Below the pieces are notes generated by a model. It worked only from the letters and a program-made list of their open reading frames with translations, did not search any database and had not been told where the DNA came from. Positions 1 through 8,660 of a stretch of 12,752 nt of DNA are shown here, in pieces. The stretch is from Pseudomonas sp. HS6. Its GTDB lineage: Bacteria; Pseudomonadota; Gammaproteobacteria; Pseudomonadales; Pseudomonadaceae. The stretch spans positions 6,535,001 to 6,547,752 of the forward strand of contig NZ_CP067412.1 in assembly GCF_023375815.1 (NCBI RefSeq), written 5' to 3'. A program made the translations under genes and the position numbers. How positions within the stretch are numbered: position 1 is the stretch's first letter; each line of letters starts with the position of its first letter.

Positions 1-650
1 CGCGGTGCGGCGGCCATCGAAGCCGGTTTCCTGTCGGATCAATCCGGTGGGTGTGTAGTCCAGAAGGTACTTGTCGCCGGACTCGTTTTCGATCTGCGTG
101 AGCAACAGCTGCGCATGGTCGTAGCGGTATTGCAGCCGCGTGCCGTCCGGGTTGATCCGCCGGCTGACCAGGTGCAGGTCGTTGTCATACTCGTAGCGAG
201 TGAGGCGCCCCAGTTCATCGCGTTCGGCGGTGATCTGGCCGTAGGCGCTGTAGGACCAGGCGCGAGTGGCACCAGTCGGCGAGATGGTCTGGATCAGTCG
301 GCCAACGGCGTCCCACGCATGACGAGTGACCGCGCCATGTTCGTCCTGCGCAGTAATCCGCCGCCCCAGCGCATCGTAGGAAAACTTCCGAACCCCACCG
401 TCGGGCAGGCTTTCCTCGACCAGTTGCCCGAGGTTGTTCCACACAAACACGTGCCGGCCGGAATCCGGATAACGGATCGACAGCAACCGCCCTTGCGCGT
501 CGTAGTGGTAATGGGTGACATGGCCGTCGGGATCAACCGCCTCGGTGACGTCACCCTGAGCATTGCGCCGGTACGTCCACACCGCATCGCCACGCGAACG
601 GCTGTGCAGGAAACCGTTGCGGTACTCGTAGGACGTCGGCGCATCGTCCG
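1..650 (-). CDS. Rhs/YD-repeat protein fragment, second copy
   Basis: Minus-strand translation gives YD-type repeats (motifs such as RYEYD and [12 protein letters not shown]) typical of Rhs proteins, large secreted or cell-surface polymorphic toxins whose repeats wrap around a C-terminal toxin. The piece has no start, no stop and no toxin tip. It aligns without gaps to 1241-1890, with about 54 mismatches in 650 bases by hand count (about 92 percent identity), so it comes from a paralogous rhs gene. At 650 it is joined to a different part of an Rhs gene and the reading frame is lost. The left end runs off the window. Family is clear; which rhs gene it belongs to cannot be told. Confidence 0.8.
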
Positions 651-2548
651 GTCTGGTAGCTGCGTTGGCCGTGGCGGGTGTCGGCAATGTGCTCGAGGTC
701 GCCGTTGGCGCTGTAGGCAAAGTCGCGGCGGTACAGCGCTCCGCGTTGATGGCCTACGGCGTGGGAACGTAAGCGGCCTTGTTCGTCGTAGGCGTATTCG
801 CTGAGCAGCAGGCCTTGCTGGCGTTGTTGTTCGCGGCCGTTCTGGTAGACATGACGGGTCAGCAAGGCGCCGTTGAGGTCGATCGCCGTCAGCGCACCGC
901 CCTTGGCGTAGTGGTAATCGAGCTTGCTGTTGTCCGGTAATCGCATGCGGCTGAGCTGGCCGCAGGCGTCGTAGGCGTAACGCAAGGTGCCCCAGCCCTG
1001 ATGCTCGCGCACCAGCCGGTCCTGCAGGTCGTATTCAAAGGCCAGCGGATGGCCCTGGCCGTCATCGACTCCGGTCAGCCGACCGAGGCGGTCATAGCGG
1101 TATTCAACCGTGCTGGCGTCCGGCAGGGTCTTGAGCAGCAGGCGCCCGGCGCTGTCACGCTGGTACGCGGTGACCAGCGTCGAGCCGTCGTCACCAAACT
1201 CGGTCTTTTCCAGCAGATGGCCGTTGTGATCGTAGGCATAGGCGGTACGCCGCCCATCGAATCCGGTTTCCTGTCGGATCAATCCGGTCGGTGTGTAGTC
1301 CAGCCGGTATTTTTCCCCGGACTCGTTCTCGATTTCCGTCAGCAACAGCTGCGCATGGTCGTAGCGGTATTGCAGCCGCGTGCCGTCCGGGTTGATCCGC
1401 CGGCTGACCAGGTGCAGGTCGTCGTCATACTCGTAGCGAGTGAGGCGCCCCAGTTCATCGCGTTCGGCGGTGACCTGGCCGTAGGCGCTGTAGGACCAGG
1501 CGCGGGTGGCGCCAGTCGGCGAAGTGGTCTGAATCAGCCGGCCAACGGCGTCCCACGCATGACGGGTGACGGCGCCATGTTCATCCTGCGCAGTGATCCG
1601 CCGCCCCAAGGCATCGTAGGAAAACTTCCGAACGCCACCGTCGGGCAAACTTTCCTCGACCAACTGGCCGAGGTCGTTCCACACGAACACATGACGACCA
1701 CTGTCCGGATACCGGATCGACAGCAACCGCCCTTGCGCGTCGTGGTGGTAATGGGTGACATGGCCGTCGGGATCGACCGCTTCGGTGATGTCGCCCTGGG
1801 CATTGCGCCGGTACGTCCACTGCGCATCGCCACGCGAACGGCTGTGCAGGAAACCGTTGCGGTACTCGTAGGACGTTGGCGCATCGTCCGGCCCGCTTTC
1901 CGCGTCGAAGTACTGCCCCTGAAACCGCAGCGGCTGGTCCAGGTAGTCCTCGGTCGCCAGTTCCTGCGAGGTGACCTTGCCGTAAGCGCTGTATTTGGCT
2001 GACCAGACGATGTCGCCGCTGTAGTCGGTCAGTTCCTGCGGGGTGCCGAGGTGGTCGAGTTGGTAGTAGAACGGGCAGGCGCTTTTCGGGCCTTTGCCGT
2101 CGAGCATCGCCAGCGGGCGGAAGGTGCCGGGTTCGTAGATGAAGCTGCGGTGCTGGGTCGGGCTGCTTTCGGCGATCAGGTGGTCGCCTTGCCAGAAGAA
2201 CTCGGTGCTCTGGCCGTCGACGGTTTTGCGGATGCGTCGGCCGAAGGCGTCGTATTGGTAGGTCGCGGTGCTGCCGTCGGGGCGAGTCAGGCCGATCAGG
2301 CGGTGCTGGCTGTCGTAGCGGTATTCGGTGACGAGTTGTTGTGCGCGGCCGCGGCGTTCGCGGATCAGGTTGCCGAAGGCGTCGTAGTCGTAATGGCGGT
2401 CGCCGTGCATCAGCAGGCGGTTGCCCTTGATGCTGGCCGGGCCCGGACGGTCCTGCATCAGCAGGTTGCCGGCCGGGTCGTGGGCGAAGTTTTCCGGCAC
2501 ATCGTCGCGGGTGTGGCGCACGCGGATCAGCCGGTCGAGGGCGTCGTA
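651..2548 (-). CDS. Rhs/YD-repeat protein, permuted fragment in one open frame
   Basis: A single minus-strand frame runs through this piece; an ATG-initiated frame within it would be 2521 to 551. Residue order is abnormal. The first part (2548-1891) is the conserved C-terminal Rhs core ([25 protein letters not shown], ending [10 protein letters not shown]), where a normal protein continues LHYNxxRYYDP into the toxin tip. Instead it jumps in frame at 1890 to upstream YD repeats ([13 protein letters not shown]) that run to GQRSYQ at 651. In the normal gene GQRSYQ should lead into [16 protein letters not shown], which sits at the other end (2548). The two halves are therefore swapped. No toxin domain, immunity gene or ribosome binding site is present. 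Pseudogene-like as drawn, but most likely misjoined rather than a natural rearrangement. Confidence 0.75.
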
Positions 2549-3196
2549 CCCGGGTCGTTGTGCAGCACGCGAGCGATACGCTCGGCTGCTTCATCGGTAC
2601 CGTCGCAGACAATCACCATGCCCGAGTGCTGCGAGAAGCCCATGCCGACGCCGCCGCCGTGGTGCAGCGAAACCCAGGTCGCGCCGCTCGCGGTGTTCAA
2701 CAGGGCGTTGAGCAGTGGCCAGTCGGACACGGCATCCGAGCCGTCCTGCATCGATTCGGTTTCGCGGTTCGGGCTCGATACCGAGCCGGAGTCGAGGTGG
2801 TCGCGACCGATCACGATCGGTGCCGACAGCTCGCCGCGACGGACCATTTCGTTGAACGCCAGACCGAGCTTGGCGCGTTGGCCCAGGCCGACCCAGCAGA
2901 TGCGTGCCGGCAGACCCTGGAAGCTGATGCGCTCGCGGGCCATGTCCAGCCAGTTGTGCAGGTGGGCGTCGTCCGGGATCAGTTCCTTGACCTTGGCGTC
3001 GGTCTTGTAGATGTCCTGTGGATCACCCGACAGCGCCGCCCAGCGGAACGGGCCGATGCCACGGCAGAACAGCGGACGGATGTAGGCCGGTACGAAACCC
3101 GGGAAGTCGAAAGCGTTTTCCACGCCCTCTTCCTGGGCCATCTGACGGATGTTGTTGCCGTAGTCGAAGGTCGGGATGCCTTGCTTCTGGAAGTCT
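2549..3196 (-). CDS. hutU: Urocanate hydratase (HutU), internal/C-terminal fragment
   Basis: The minus-strand translation is unmistakable urocanase, the NAD+-dependent cytoplasmic enzyme that converts urocanate to imidazolone propionate in histidine degradation. Visible motifs are [30 protein letters not shown] and the signature [10 protein letters not shown] with the conserved cysteine. If that cysteine is Cys410 of the P. putida enzyme, the piece covers about residues 311 to 526 of roughly 557. It starts without an initiator and stops at VLHNDPG, just before the usual C-terminal ~30 residues, where it is joined to Rhs sequence. An internal ATG near 3141 gives an apparent 204-residue frame, but this is not a true start. 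No hut neighbours are present. hutU is not usually multicopy, though some pseudomonads carry two copies. Confidence 0.85.
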
Positions 3197-3838
3197 GATC
3201 ACGGTCACACGCACTTCGTCGTTGCCACCACCGGCCTGTTCCACGATGGTCGGTGTCACACCGGTATTGATGTAGTAGATGTCATCGCCTGCACCTCCTT
3301 CCAGGCGAATGGCGGTCGCTGTGTAATCAGGACCGGTGGTGAGGATGTCGTCGAACGCCGAGCCGATCACGTTCTCGATACCGGCCAGGGTCGTGCCTTC
3401 GGCATCTCCGCCCTTGCCGGCCGCGCCAGTGCCCAAGCGCACTTCGACACTCACGCCGGCAGCCGACGTCGAATAGTCGACCGTATCGACACCTGCCCCG
3501 CCGTCAAAGGCCATGCCGGCACCGTTGCCTACAAAAGTATCGGCAAAGTTCGAGCCCTTGATCGTTTCGATGCCGGTGTAGGTGTCGCCTGCAGCAATGC
3601 CGGTGTTCACACCGGTCTTGAGGTTGATCGTCACACCGGTCTTGCTGTCGGTGTAGCCGGCAATGTCCACGCCGGCGCCACCGATGAACTGATCGGCACC
3701 CGCACCGCCGTACAGTGTGTCGTTGCCCGAACCACCCGTGATGATGTTGTCGCTGTCGTTGCCGTAGCCGGTAAATGCCTTGTCACCGAGATAGGTCAGA
3801 CGCTCGACATTGGCCGCCAGCACGGTACCGATCGGATA
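3197..3838 (-). CDS. RTX calcium-binding repeat fragment (RTX-A module)
   Basis: Minus-strand translation carries glycine/aspartate nonapeptides of the GGxGxDxUx type ([16 protein letters not shown]), which bind Ca2+ and form a beta-roll in proteins exported by type I secretion. Around them lie conserved non-RTX stretches: [54 protein letters not shown] and [13 protein letters not shown]. Reading starts at YPIGTV (about 3838) and ends at NDEVRVTV (about 3200), so the piece is one whole ~211-residue module cut at the same place at both ends. It is bounded by hutU below and an adhesin repeat above, both unrelated. Part of a large RTX adhesin or exoprotein; the parent gene is unknown. Confidence 0.8.
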
Positions 3839-4437
3839 CGGTGCCAGTGGTTTTACCGGCCTCGATGGTGATGACAGCGCCGTTGCTCAGGGTCACGGTG
3901 ACCGGAGTGCCGGCCGGATTGGTCAGGGTCGCGGTGTAGACAATCGAGCCACCCTCGGCCACGGAGCCAGTAGCGCTCAGGGTCAGGTTGGTGGTGTCGA
4001 CGGTGTCAGTGACGGTGGTCGAAACCGGAGTCTTGTCGGCTACGAGGTTCTCGTAATTGCCGCCCGTCACGCCAGTGATCGCGTTGGTCAGCGGTGCATG
4101 ACCGTTCAGCGCATCGTTCGGCGCGGTGGTGGTCACGGTGCCAGTGGTTTTACCCACTTCAATCGTGATGCTCTGACCGTTGGCCAGGGTTACCACAACC
4201 GGCGAGCCGGTCACAGGCGCGCCCACAGTCGCGGTGTAAGTAACGGTGCCGCCTTCAGCCGAGGTTTCGGAAGCGGTCAGCTTCACGGTCGACGTGTCGA
4301 TGGTGTCGGTGACTTCCGTTACGGCTGGAACGGTGCTTGGCACCAGGTTCTCGAAGTTGCCGCCGGTTGCATCCTTGATGGTGACTTCGACCTTGCCGGC
4401 GTCTTTGTAGACGTCATCGGCGGGTGCGGCAACGGTC
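3837..4437 (-). CDS. LapA-like giant adhesin Ig-fold repeats, fragment
   Basis: Minus-strand translation gives two alternating ~100-residue repeat types seen in giant cell-surface adhesins of pseudomonads (LapA class), which promote biofilm attachment and are exported by type I secretion. One type reads [20 protein letters not shown] then [20 protein letters not shown]; the other reads [20 protein letters not shown] then [14 protein letters not shown]. These are Thr/Val/Gly-rich, Cys-free and have no catalytic residues. The piece begins at [16 protein letters not shown] (4437) and ends at KTTGTV (3837). Both boundaries switch directly to RTX-A sequence, and the upper boundary also switches strand. 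Confidence 0.8.
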
Positions 4438-5035
4438 TGTGACCGTCATCGAGCAGGCTGGCGGCGGTAACGATGAAGTACGGGTCAGTTACCTGAACCA
4501 CGTTCTTGCGGCCAACGTCGAGCGCTTGACCTACACCGGCACGGCTTCGTTTACCGGCTGGGGCAATGCCAGTGACAACATCATCACCGGCGGCAACGGC
4601 AACGACGTGTTCTATGGCGGTGGTGGTGCCGACCAGTTCATCGGCGGCGCTGGTCGCGACACCGTGTCGTACTTCGACAGTACGGTCGCCATGAACATCA
4701 ACCTGAAAACCGGCGTCATTTCGGGGATCGGTGCAGGTGATACGTTCAACGGCATCGAGGTGATCGCCGGCTCCAGATTCAACGACACGTTCGTGGTCGA
4801 TAGCCGAATTTCCGGTGTCGATGGCGGTGAAGGCATTGATACTGTCGATTTCTCGACCTCTTCTGCCGGCATCAATGTCGATATCCGTCCGGGCACAGGC
4901 GTCGCGGGCGTTGGCGGCGATTCGCAGGGTATGACCCTGGCCGGTATCGAAAAAGTCATCGGCTCGGCATTCAACGATAGCTTCACAACCGATGCTTCTC
5001 TCGTGGCTACCTACGAGGGCGGCGCCGGCGATGAC
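4438..5035 (+). CDS. RTX calcium-binding repeat fragment (RTX-A module)
   Basis: Plus-strand frame opening with [18 protein letters not shown] and continuing through [36 protein letters not shown] (Ca2+-binding nonapeptides), NLKTGVISGIGAGDTFNGIE, IDTVDFSTSSAGINVDIRP, IEKVIGSAFNDSF and a final GGAGDD. This is almost one complete ~211-residue RTX-A module, with distinct sequence from the copies at 3197 and 5541 (for example SRISGVDGGEGID). It has no start codon or secretion signal of its own. At 5035 the frame runs on into a VCBS-type domain, so 4424-5563 is open, but the join is at GAGDD/TPLG, where a normal module continues with VYIIN. Confidence 0.8.
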
Positions 5036-5540
5036 ACGCCACTGGGCAGTACGCTGACCATCACCGGGTTCAATGCGACCACTGGCGTCGTCAGCTACAG
5101 CTACACCCTGGACCACAACGACGCCCACCCAACCGCCAACGGCGCCAACAGCCTGAGCGAACAATTCGCCGTCACCGTCGTCGATGACAACGGCACCACC
5201 GCCAACGCCAACCTCGACGTCAACATCGTCGACGACCTGCCAAAAGGCGTGGACGACAGCAACGCCGGCACGGCTTCCGAAACCAACCTGACCCTGACCG
5301 GCAACGTCCTGACCAACGACGTGCAAGGCGCCGACCGCGTGCCGACAGGGCCGAACGCTGGCCCGATCACTGCCGGTACTTTTACTGGGACTTACGGCAC
5401 TCTGGTGCTCAACGCCAACGGCACTTACACCTACACCGTCAATCCGAATGACGCCGACTTCAAAGCCCTGCACGGCGGCGGAAACGGGACTGAAACCTTC
5501 ACCTACACCATCACCGATTCCGACGGCGACAGCAGCACTG
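5036..5540 (+). CDS. VCBS-like / bacterial cadherin-like domain fragment of a large adhesin
   Basis: In frame with the preceding RTX piece, the translation shows STLTITGFNATTGVVSYSYT, LSEQFAVTVVDDNGTTANA, NVLTNDVQGAD, GTYGTLVLNANGTYTYTVN and TETFTYTITDSDGDSST. The pattern of NGTYTYT plus FTYTITDSDGDSS is that of VCBS/cadherin-like beta-sandwich repeats in very large type I-secreted surface proteins (Vibrio, Pseudomonas, Shewanella). About 1.5 repeats are present. The Asp/Asn-rich loops would be expected to bind Ca2+. The piece ends abruptly at 5540, where an RTX-A sequence begins in another frame. Parent protein not identifiable. Confidence 0.7.
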
Positions 5541-6020
5541 GACAGCCGGGCGATTGCCTTTGATGGTGGCGTGGGCAACCTGGACACCGTGGACTACTCG
5601 ACCTCGGCTGCCGGGATCAACGTCGACATCCGCTACAACGCGCCAGGCCGTGCAGGCGTCGGTGGCGACTCGGAAGGCGATACCCTGTTCAACATCGAGA
5701 AAGTGATTGGTTCGGCCTTCAACGATACGTTCAGCATCGATACCATCTCGGCCACCTTCGAAGGTGGCGCGGGCGATGATGTGTACATCCTCAACACCGG
5801 CAGCGCGACGGTCATCGAACAGGTAGGCGGCGGCAATGACGAGGTGCGCACCAACTACGGCCAAATCAGCCTGAACGCCAACGTCGAGCGCCTGACCTAC
5901 ACCGGCACCGGCGCATTCATCGGTTACGGCAATGCCAGCGACAACATCATCACCGGTGGCATCGGCAACGACACCCTGTTTGGTGGCGACGGTGCCGATC
6001 AGTTCTTCGGTGGTGCGGGT
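5541..6020 (+). CDS. RTX calcium-binding repeat fragment (RTX-A module)
   Basis: Plus-strand frame begins DSRAIAFDGGVGNLDTVDYS, then [89 protein letters not shown] and GGIGNDTLFGGDGADQFFGG. It is about three quarters of an RTX-A module. The starting hexanucleotide context (gacagccggg) is the same at which the RTX-A piece at 7829-8251 ends, so the two would join cleanly into one module. The downstream boundary flips to minus-strand adhesin sequence. Confidence 0.8.
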
Positions 6021-6487
6021 ATGTTGCCGCCGGAAACGCCGGTGATCGAGTTGCTCAGCGGCGCCTGTCCGTTTAGCACATCGTTTGGCGCCGTGGTGGT
6101 CACGGTGCCGGTAGTTTTGCCGACTTCGATGGTGATCGACTGACCGTTGGACAGGGTCACAGTCACTGGCGAGCCGGTGACAGGTGCGCCAACTGTAGCG
6201 GTATAGGTGACGGTGCCGCCTTCCGCGACCGAAGTATCAGCCGTCAGTTTGACGGTCGAAGTGTCGATGGTATCGGTGACTTCCGTGACGGCCGGAACGG
6301 TGCTCGGAACAAGGTTCTCGAAGTTGCCGCCGGACGCATCCTTGATGGTCACTTCGACTTTGCCGGCATCTTTGTAGACGTCATCGGCTGGCGCAGGAAC
6401 CGTTACGGTGCCAGTGGTTTTACCCGCCTCGATGGTGATGACGGAGCCGTTGCTCAACGTCACGGTCACCGGGGTGCCGGCCGGGTT
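6021..6487 (-). CDS. LapA-like giant adhesin Ig-fold repeats, fragment
   Basis: Minus-strand translation runs from [20 protein letters not shown] through [74 protein letters not shown] and ends at SITGVSGGN. It holds about one and a half of the ~100-residue Ig-like units and is a close paralogue of 3837-4437 ([10 protein letters not shown] in place of TASETSAEGG). The frame is open to an apparent ATG at 6523, but that ATG lies in EF-Tu sequence read backwards and is not a real start. The piece is truncated at both ends. Confidence 0.8.
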
Positions 6488-6935
6488 TGGTATCACCATC
6501 AACACCGCGCACGTTGAGTACAACTCGACTATTCGTCACTACGCTCACGTTGACTGCCCAGGTCACGCTGACTACGTGAAGAACATGATCACCGGTGCTG
6601 CCCAGATGGACGGCGCGATCCTGGTTTGCTCGGCCGCTGATGGTCCGATGCCACAAACCCGTGAGCACATCCTGCTGTCCCGTCAGGTAGGCGTTCCGTA
6701 CATCGTGGTTTTCCTGAACAAGGCTGACCTGGTAGACGACGCTGAGCTGCTGGAACTGGTTGAGATGGAAGTTCGCGACCTGCTGTCGACCTACGACTTC
6801 CCAGGCGACGACACTCCGATCATCATCGGTTCGGCTCGTATGGCGCTGGAAGGCAAAGACGACAACGAAATGGGCACCACTGCCGTTCGTAAACTGGTTG
6901 AAACTCTGGATACCTACATCCCAGAGCCAGTTCGT
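6488..6935 (+). CDS. tuf: Elongation factor Tu, GTPase-domain fragment (copy 1)
   Basis: Plus-strand translation is EF-Tu from [20 protein letters not shown] to IPEPVR, 149 codons (about residues 60 to 208). EF-Tu is the cytoplasmic GTPase that delivers aminoacyl-tRNA to the ribosome. The G3 motif DCPGH and the G4 motif NKAD are visible, as is the SAR-type G5 region (GSARMALEG). The P-loop and domains 2 and 3 are absent. Preceding codons are antisense adhesin sequence, so the apparent frame starting at 6408 is a chimera. Pseudomonads usually carry two tuf genes; this copy differs from 6948-7395 at NSTIRH/NSKIRH, AVRKL/AVKKL and LDTYI/LDSYI. Confidence 0.9.
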
Positions 6936-6947
6936 ATGATCAGTCAG
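6936..6947. other. 12-base spacer between inverted tuf copies
   Basis: The bases atgatcagtcag separate the PEPVR codons of the two head-to-head EF-Tu pieces. They do not match the normal continuation of either copy (EF-Tu continues AIDxPFL). The spacer contains the palindrome tgatca. Origin is unknown; probably a join artefact. Confidence 0.5.
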
Positions 6948-7395
6948 ACGAACCGGCTCTGGAATGTAGCTGTCCAGAGTTTCCACCAGCTTCTTAACAG
7001 CAGTGGTGCCCATTTCGTTGTCGTCTTTGCCTTCCAGCGCCATACGAGCCGAACCGATGATGATCGGAGTGTCGTCGCCCGGGAAGTCGTAGGTCGACAG
7101 CAGGTCACGAACTTCCATCTCAACCAGTTCCAGCAGCTCAGCGTCGTCTACCAGGTCAGCCTTGTTCAGGAAAACCACGATGTACGGAACGCCTACCTGA
7201 CGAGACAGCAGGATGTGCTCACGGGTTTGCGGCATCGGACCATCAGCGGCCGAGCAAACCAGGATAGCGCCATCCATCTGCGCAGCACCGGTGATCATGT
7301 TCTTCACATAGTCAGCGTGACCTGGGCAGTCAACGTGAGCGTAGTGACGGATCTTCGAGTTGTACTCAACGTGCGCGGTGTTGATGGTGATACCG
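6948..7395 (-). CDS. tuf: Elongation factor Tu, GTPase-domain fragment (copy 2)
   Basis: The minus-strand translation covers the same 149 codons as copy 1 ([20 protein letters not shown] to SYIPEPVR), with DCPGH and NKAD motifs intact. It ends at exactly the same two codons as copy 1, so the pair forms a near-perfect inverted repeat. It differs at three visible residues (K for T, K for R, S for T) and at scattered silent bases. This fits the tufA/tufB pair found in one genome. The frame that continues past 6948 toward 6420 is only the antisense of copy 1. At 7395 the sequence changes to an RTX-B repeat. Confidence 0.9.
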
Positions 7396-7828
7396 TGAGG
7401 ATCAGGTTCTCGACGTTGGCGGCGAGGGTGTAGTCGATGGATGAGAACACCCGGTCGAGCGCGGTCAGCGAAGCATCGGTCTCGATGACGACGTCGCCGA
7501 CGTTGTCGACGTAATAGGTGTCGACGCCGTCGCCACCGATCATGGTGTCGGCGCCGAGGCCGCCGTCCAGGGTGTTGGCCGCCGCGTTGCCGGTCAGGGT
7601 GTTGTTCAGTTCGTTGCCGGTGCCGTTGACGGCGTTGCCGGTCAGCACGAGGTTTTCCAGGTTGGCACCCAGGCGCCAGTCCACGGACGACCGCACGGTG
7701 TCGATTTCTCCGGCCAGAGTGCTGGTTTCGGTAACGGTGTCGCCGAGGTTATCGACGATGTAGGTGTCGTTGCCCAGACCACCGATCAGGGTGTCAGCGC
7801 CCAGTCCACCGTCGAGGATGTTGGCGCC
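7396..7828 (-). CDS. RTX calcium-binding repeat fragment (RTX-B module)
   Basis: Minus-strand translation shows a second RTX family: [80 protein letters not shown], then a second unit [40 protein letters not shown] and [12 protein letters not shown]. The unit is about 83 residues and has two Ca2+-binding nonapeptides followed by a TYxVDNxGD strand. This pattern is common in secreted haemolysin-type, peroxidase-like and adhesin proteins of proteobacteria. About 1.7 units are present. There is no start, no stop and no catalytic domain. Confidence 0.8.
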
Positions 7829-8251
7829 AACCTTCGAGGGTGGCGCGGGCGATGATGTGTACATCATCAACGGTGCCGGCGGCACAGTCATCGAACAGGT
7901 GGGCGGTGGTAGCGACGAGGTACGGACCAACTACGGCCAAATCAGCCTGAACGCCAACGTCGAGCGCCTGACCTACACCGGCACCGGTGCATTCATCGGT
8001 TACGGCAACGCCAGCGACAACATCATCACTGGTGGCATCGGTAACGACACCCTGTTCGGTGGTGACGGCGCCGACCAGTTTATCGGCGGTGCCGGGTTCG
8101 ACATCGCGGGTTATACCGACAGTACCGTTGGCGTCACGGTGAACCTGAAAACCGGCGTGCACAGCGGTATCGCCACCGGTGACACCTTCACCGGCATCGA
8201 AGGCATCCGTGGTTCGAACTTCAACGACACCTTCGTCGCCGACAGCCGGGC
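7829..8251 (+). CDS. RTX calcium-binding repeat fragment (RTX-A module)
   Basis: Plus-strand translation runs [120 protein letters not shown] and TFVADSR. Together with the start of the 5541 piece this defines a complete RTX-A module of about 634 bases. It breaks at gacagccggg, the same bases at which the 5541 piece begins. The flanks are RTX-B on the minus strand (left) and adhesin on the minus strand (right), both separated by abrupt strand changes. Confidence 0.8.
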
Positions 8252-8660
8252 TGGTCAGAGTGGCGGTGTAAACGATCGAACCGCCTTCAGCCACAGAACC
8301 GGTGGCGCTTAGGGTCAGGTTGGTCGTGTCGACGGTGTCGGTCACGGTGGTGCTGACCGGCGTCTTGTCGGCGACGAGGTTTTCGTAGTTGCCGCCGCTC
8401 ACGCCAGTGATCGAGTTGCTCAGTGGCTCATGACCGTTCAGCGCATCGTTCGGTGCGGTGGTGGTCACGGTGCCGGTGGTCTTGCCGACTTCGATGGTGA
8501 TGGTCTGGCCGTTGGCCAAAGTGACAGTCACTGGCGAGCCCGTCACAGGCGCGTCAACGGTCGCGGTGTAGGTGACAGTGCCACCTTCAGCAGCGGTTTC
8601 GGAAGCGGTCAGCTTCACGGTTGTCGTGTCGATGGTGTCAGTGACTTCGGTGACCGCAGC
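8252..8660 (-). CDS. LapA-like giant adhesin Ig-fold repeats, fragment
   Basis: Minus-strand translation reads [100 protein letters not shown] and [15 protein letters not shown]. It is a third paralogue of the ~100-residue Ig-like unit pair, with its own substitutions (DAPVTG, TIDTTT). It stops at the YTATLT codons, the same place where the 12361-12496 piece stops. The upper boundary with the RTX piece is fuzzy (8656-8668) and the two are in frame, so a long minus-strand frame runs from 8888 to 7794 across three unrelated pieces. Confidence 0.75.

Larger units (their letters stand above)
6488..7395. repeat. Inverted repeat of tuf segment (2 x 448 bases)
   Basis: Arms 6488-6935 and 6948-7395 are inverted copies of the same EF-Tu segment, separated by 12 bases. 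No EF-Tu operon is known to have such a head-to-head internal inversion. It most likely represents the two tuf alleles placed side by side by an assembler. Confidence 0.85.

Noticed and set aside
115..3010. Long plus-strand open frames opposite the Rhs and hutU pieces (115-804, 1001-2002, 2051-3010, 2560-3198)
   Set aside because: They are antisense to clear Rhs and HutU coding sequence, their translations match no family pattern, and high GC gives long random open frames.
4319..5587. Minus-strand 422-residue open frame
   Set aside because: It crosses three joins and is antisense to RTX and VCBS coding sequence; the Val/Gly/Asp-rich composition is that of a shadow frame.
6936..6947. Recombinase or transposon insertion site between the tuf arms
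   Set aside because: No target duplication, terminal inverted repeat or recombinase gene is seen; the spacer is only 12 bases and a join artefact explains it.
6420..7307. Apparent 295-residue minus-strand EF-Tu-like protein
   Set aside because: Only the part down to 6948 is EF-Tu; the rest is the complement of the other copy and of adhesin sequence.
6408..7433. Apparent 341-residue protein containing EF-Tu sequence
   Set aside because: It begins in antisense adhesin sequence, passes through a 149-codon EF-Tu fragment and continues in antisense of the second EF-Tu copy, so it is a chimera of the joins.
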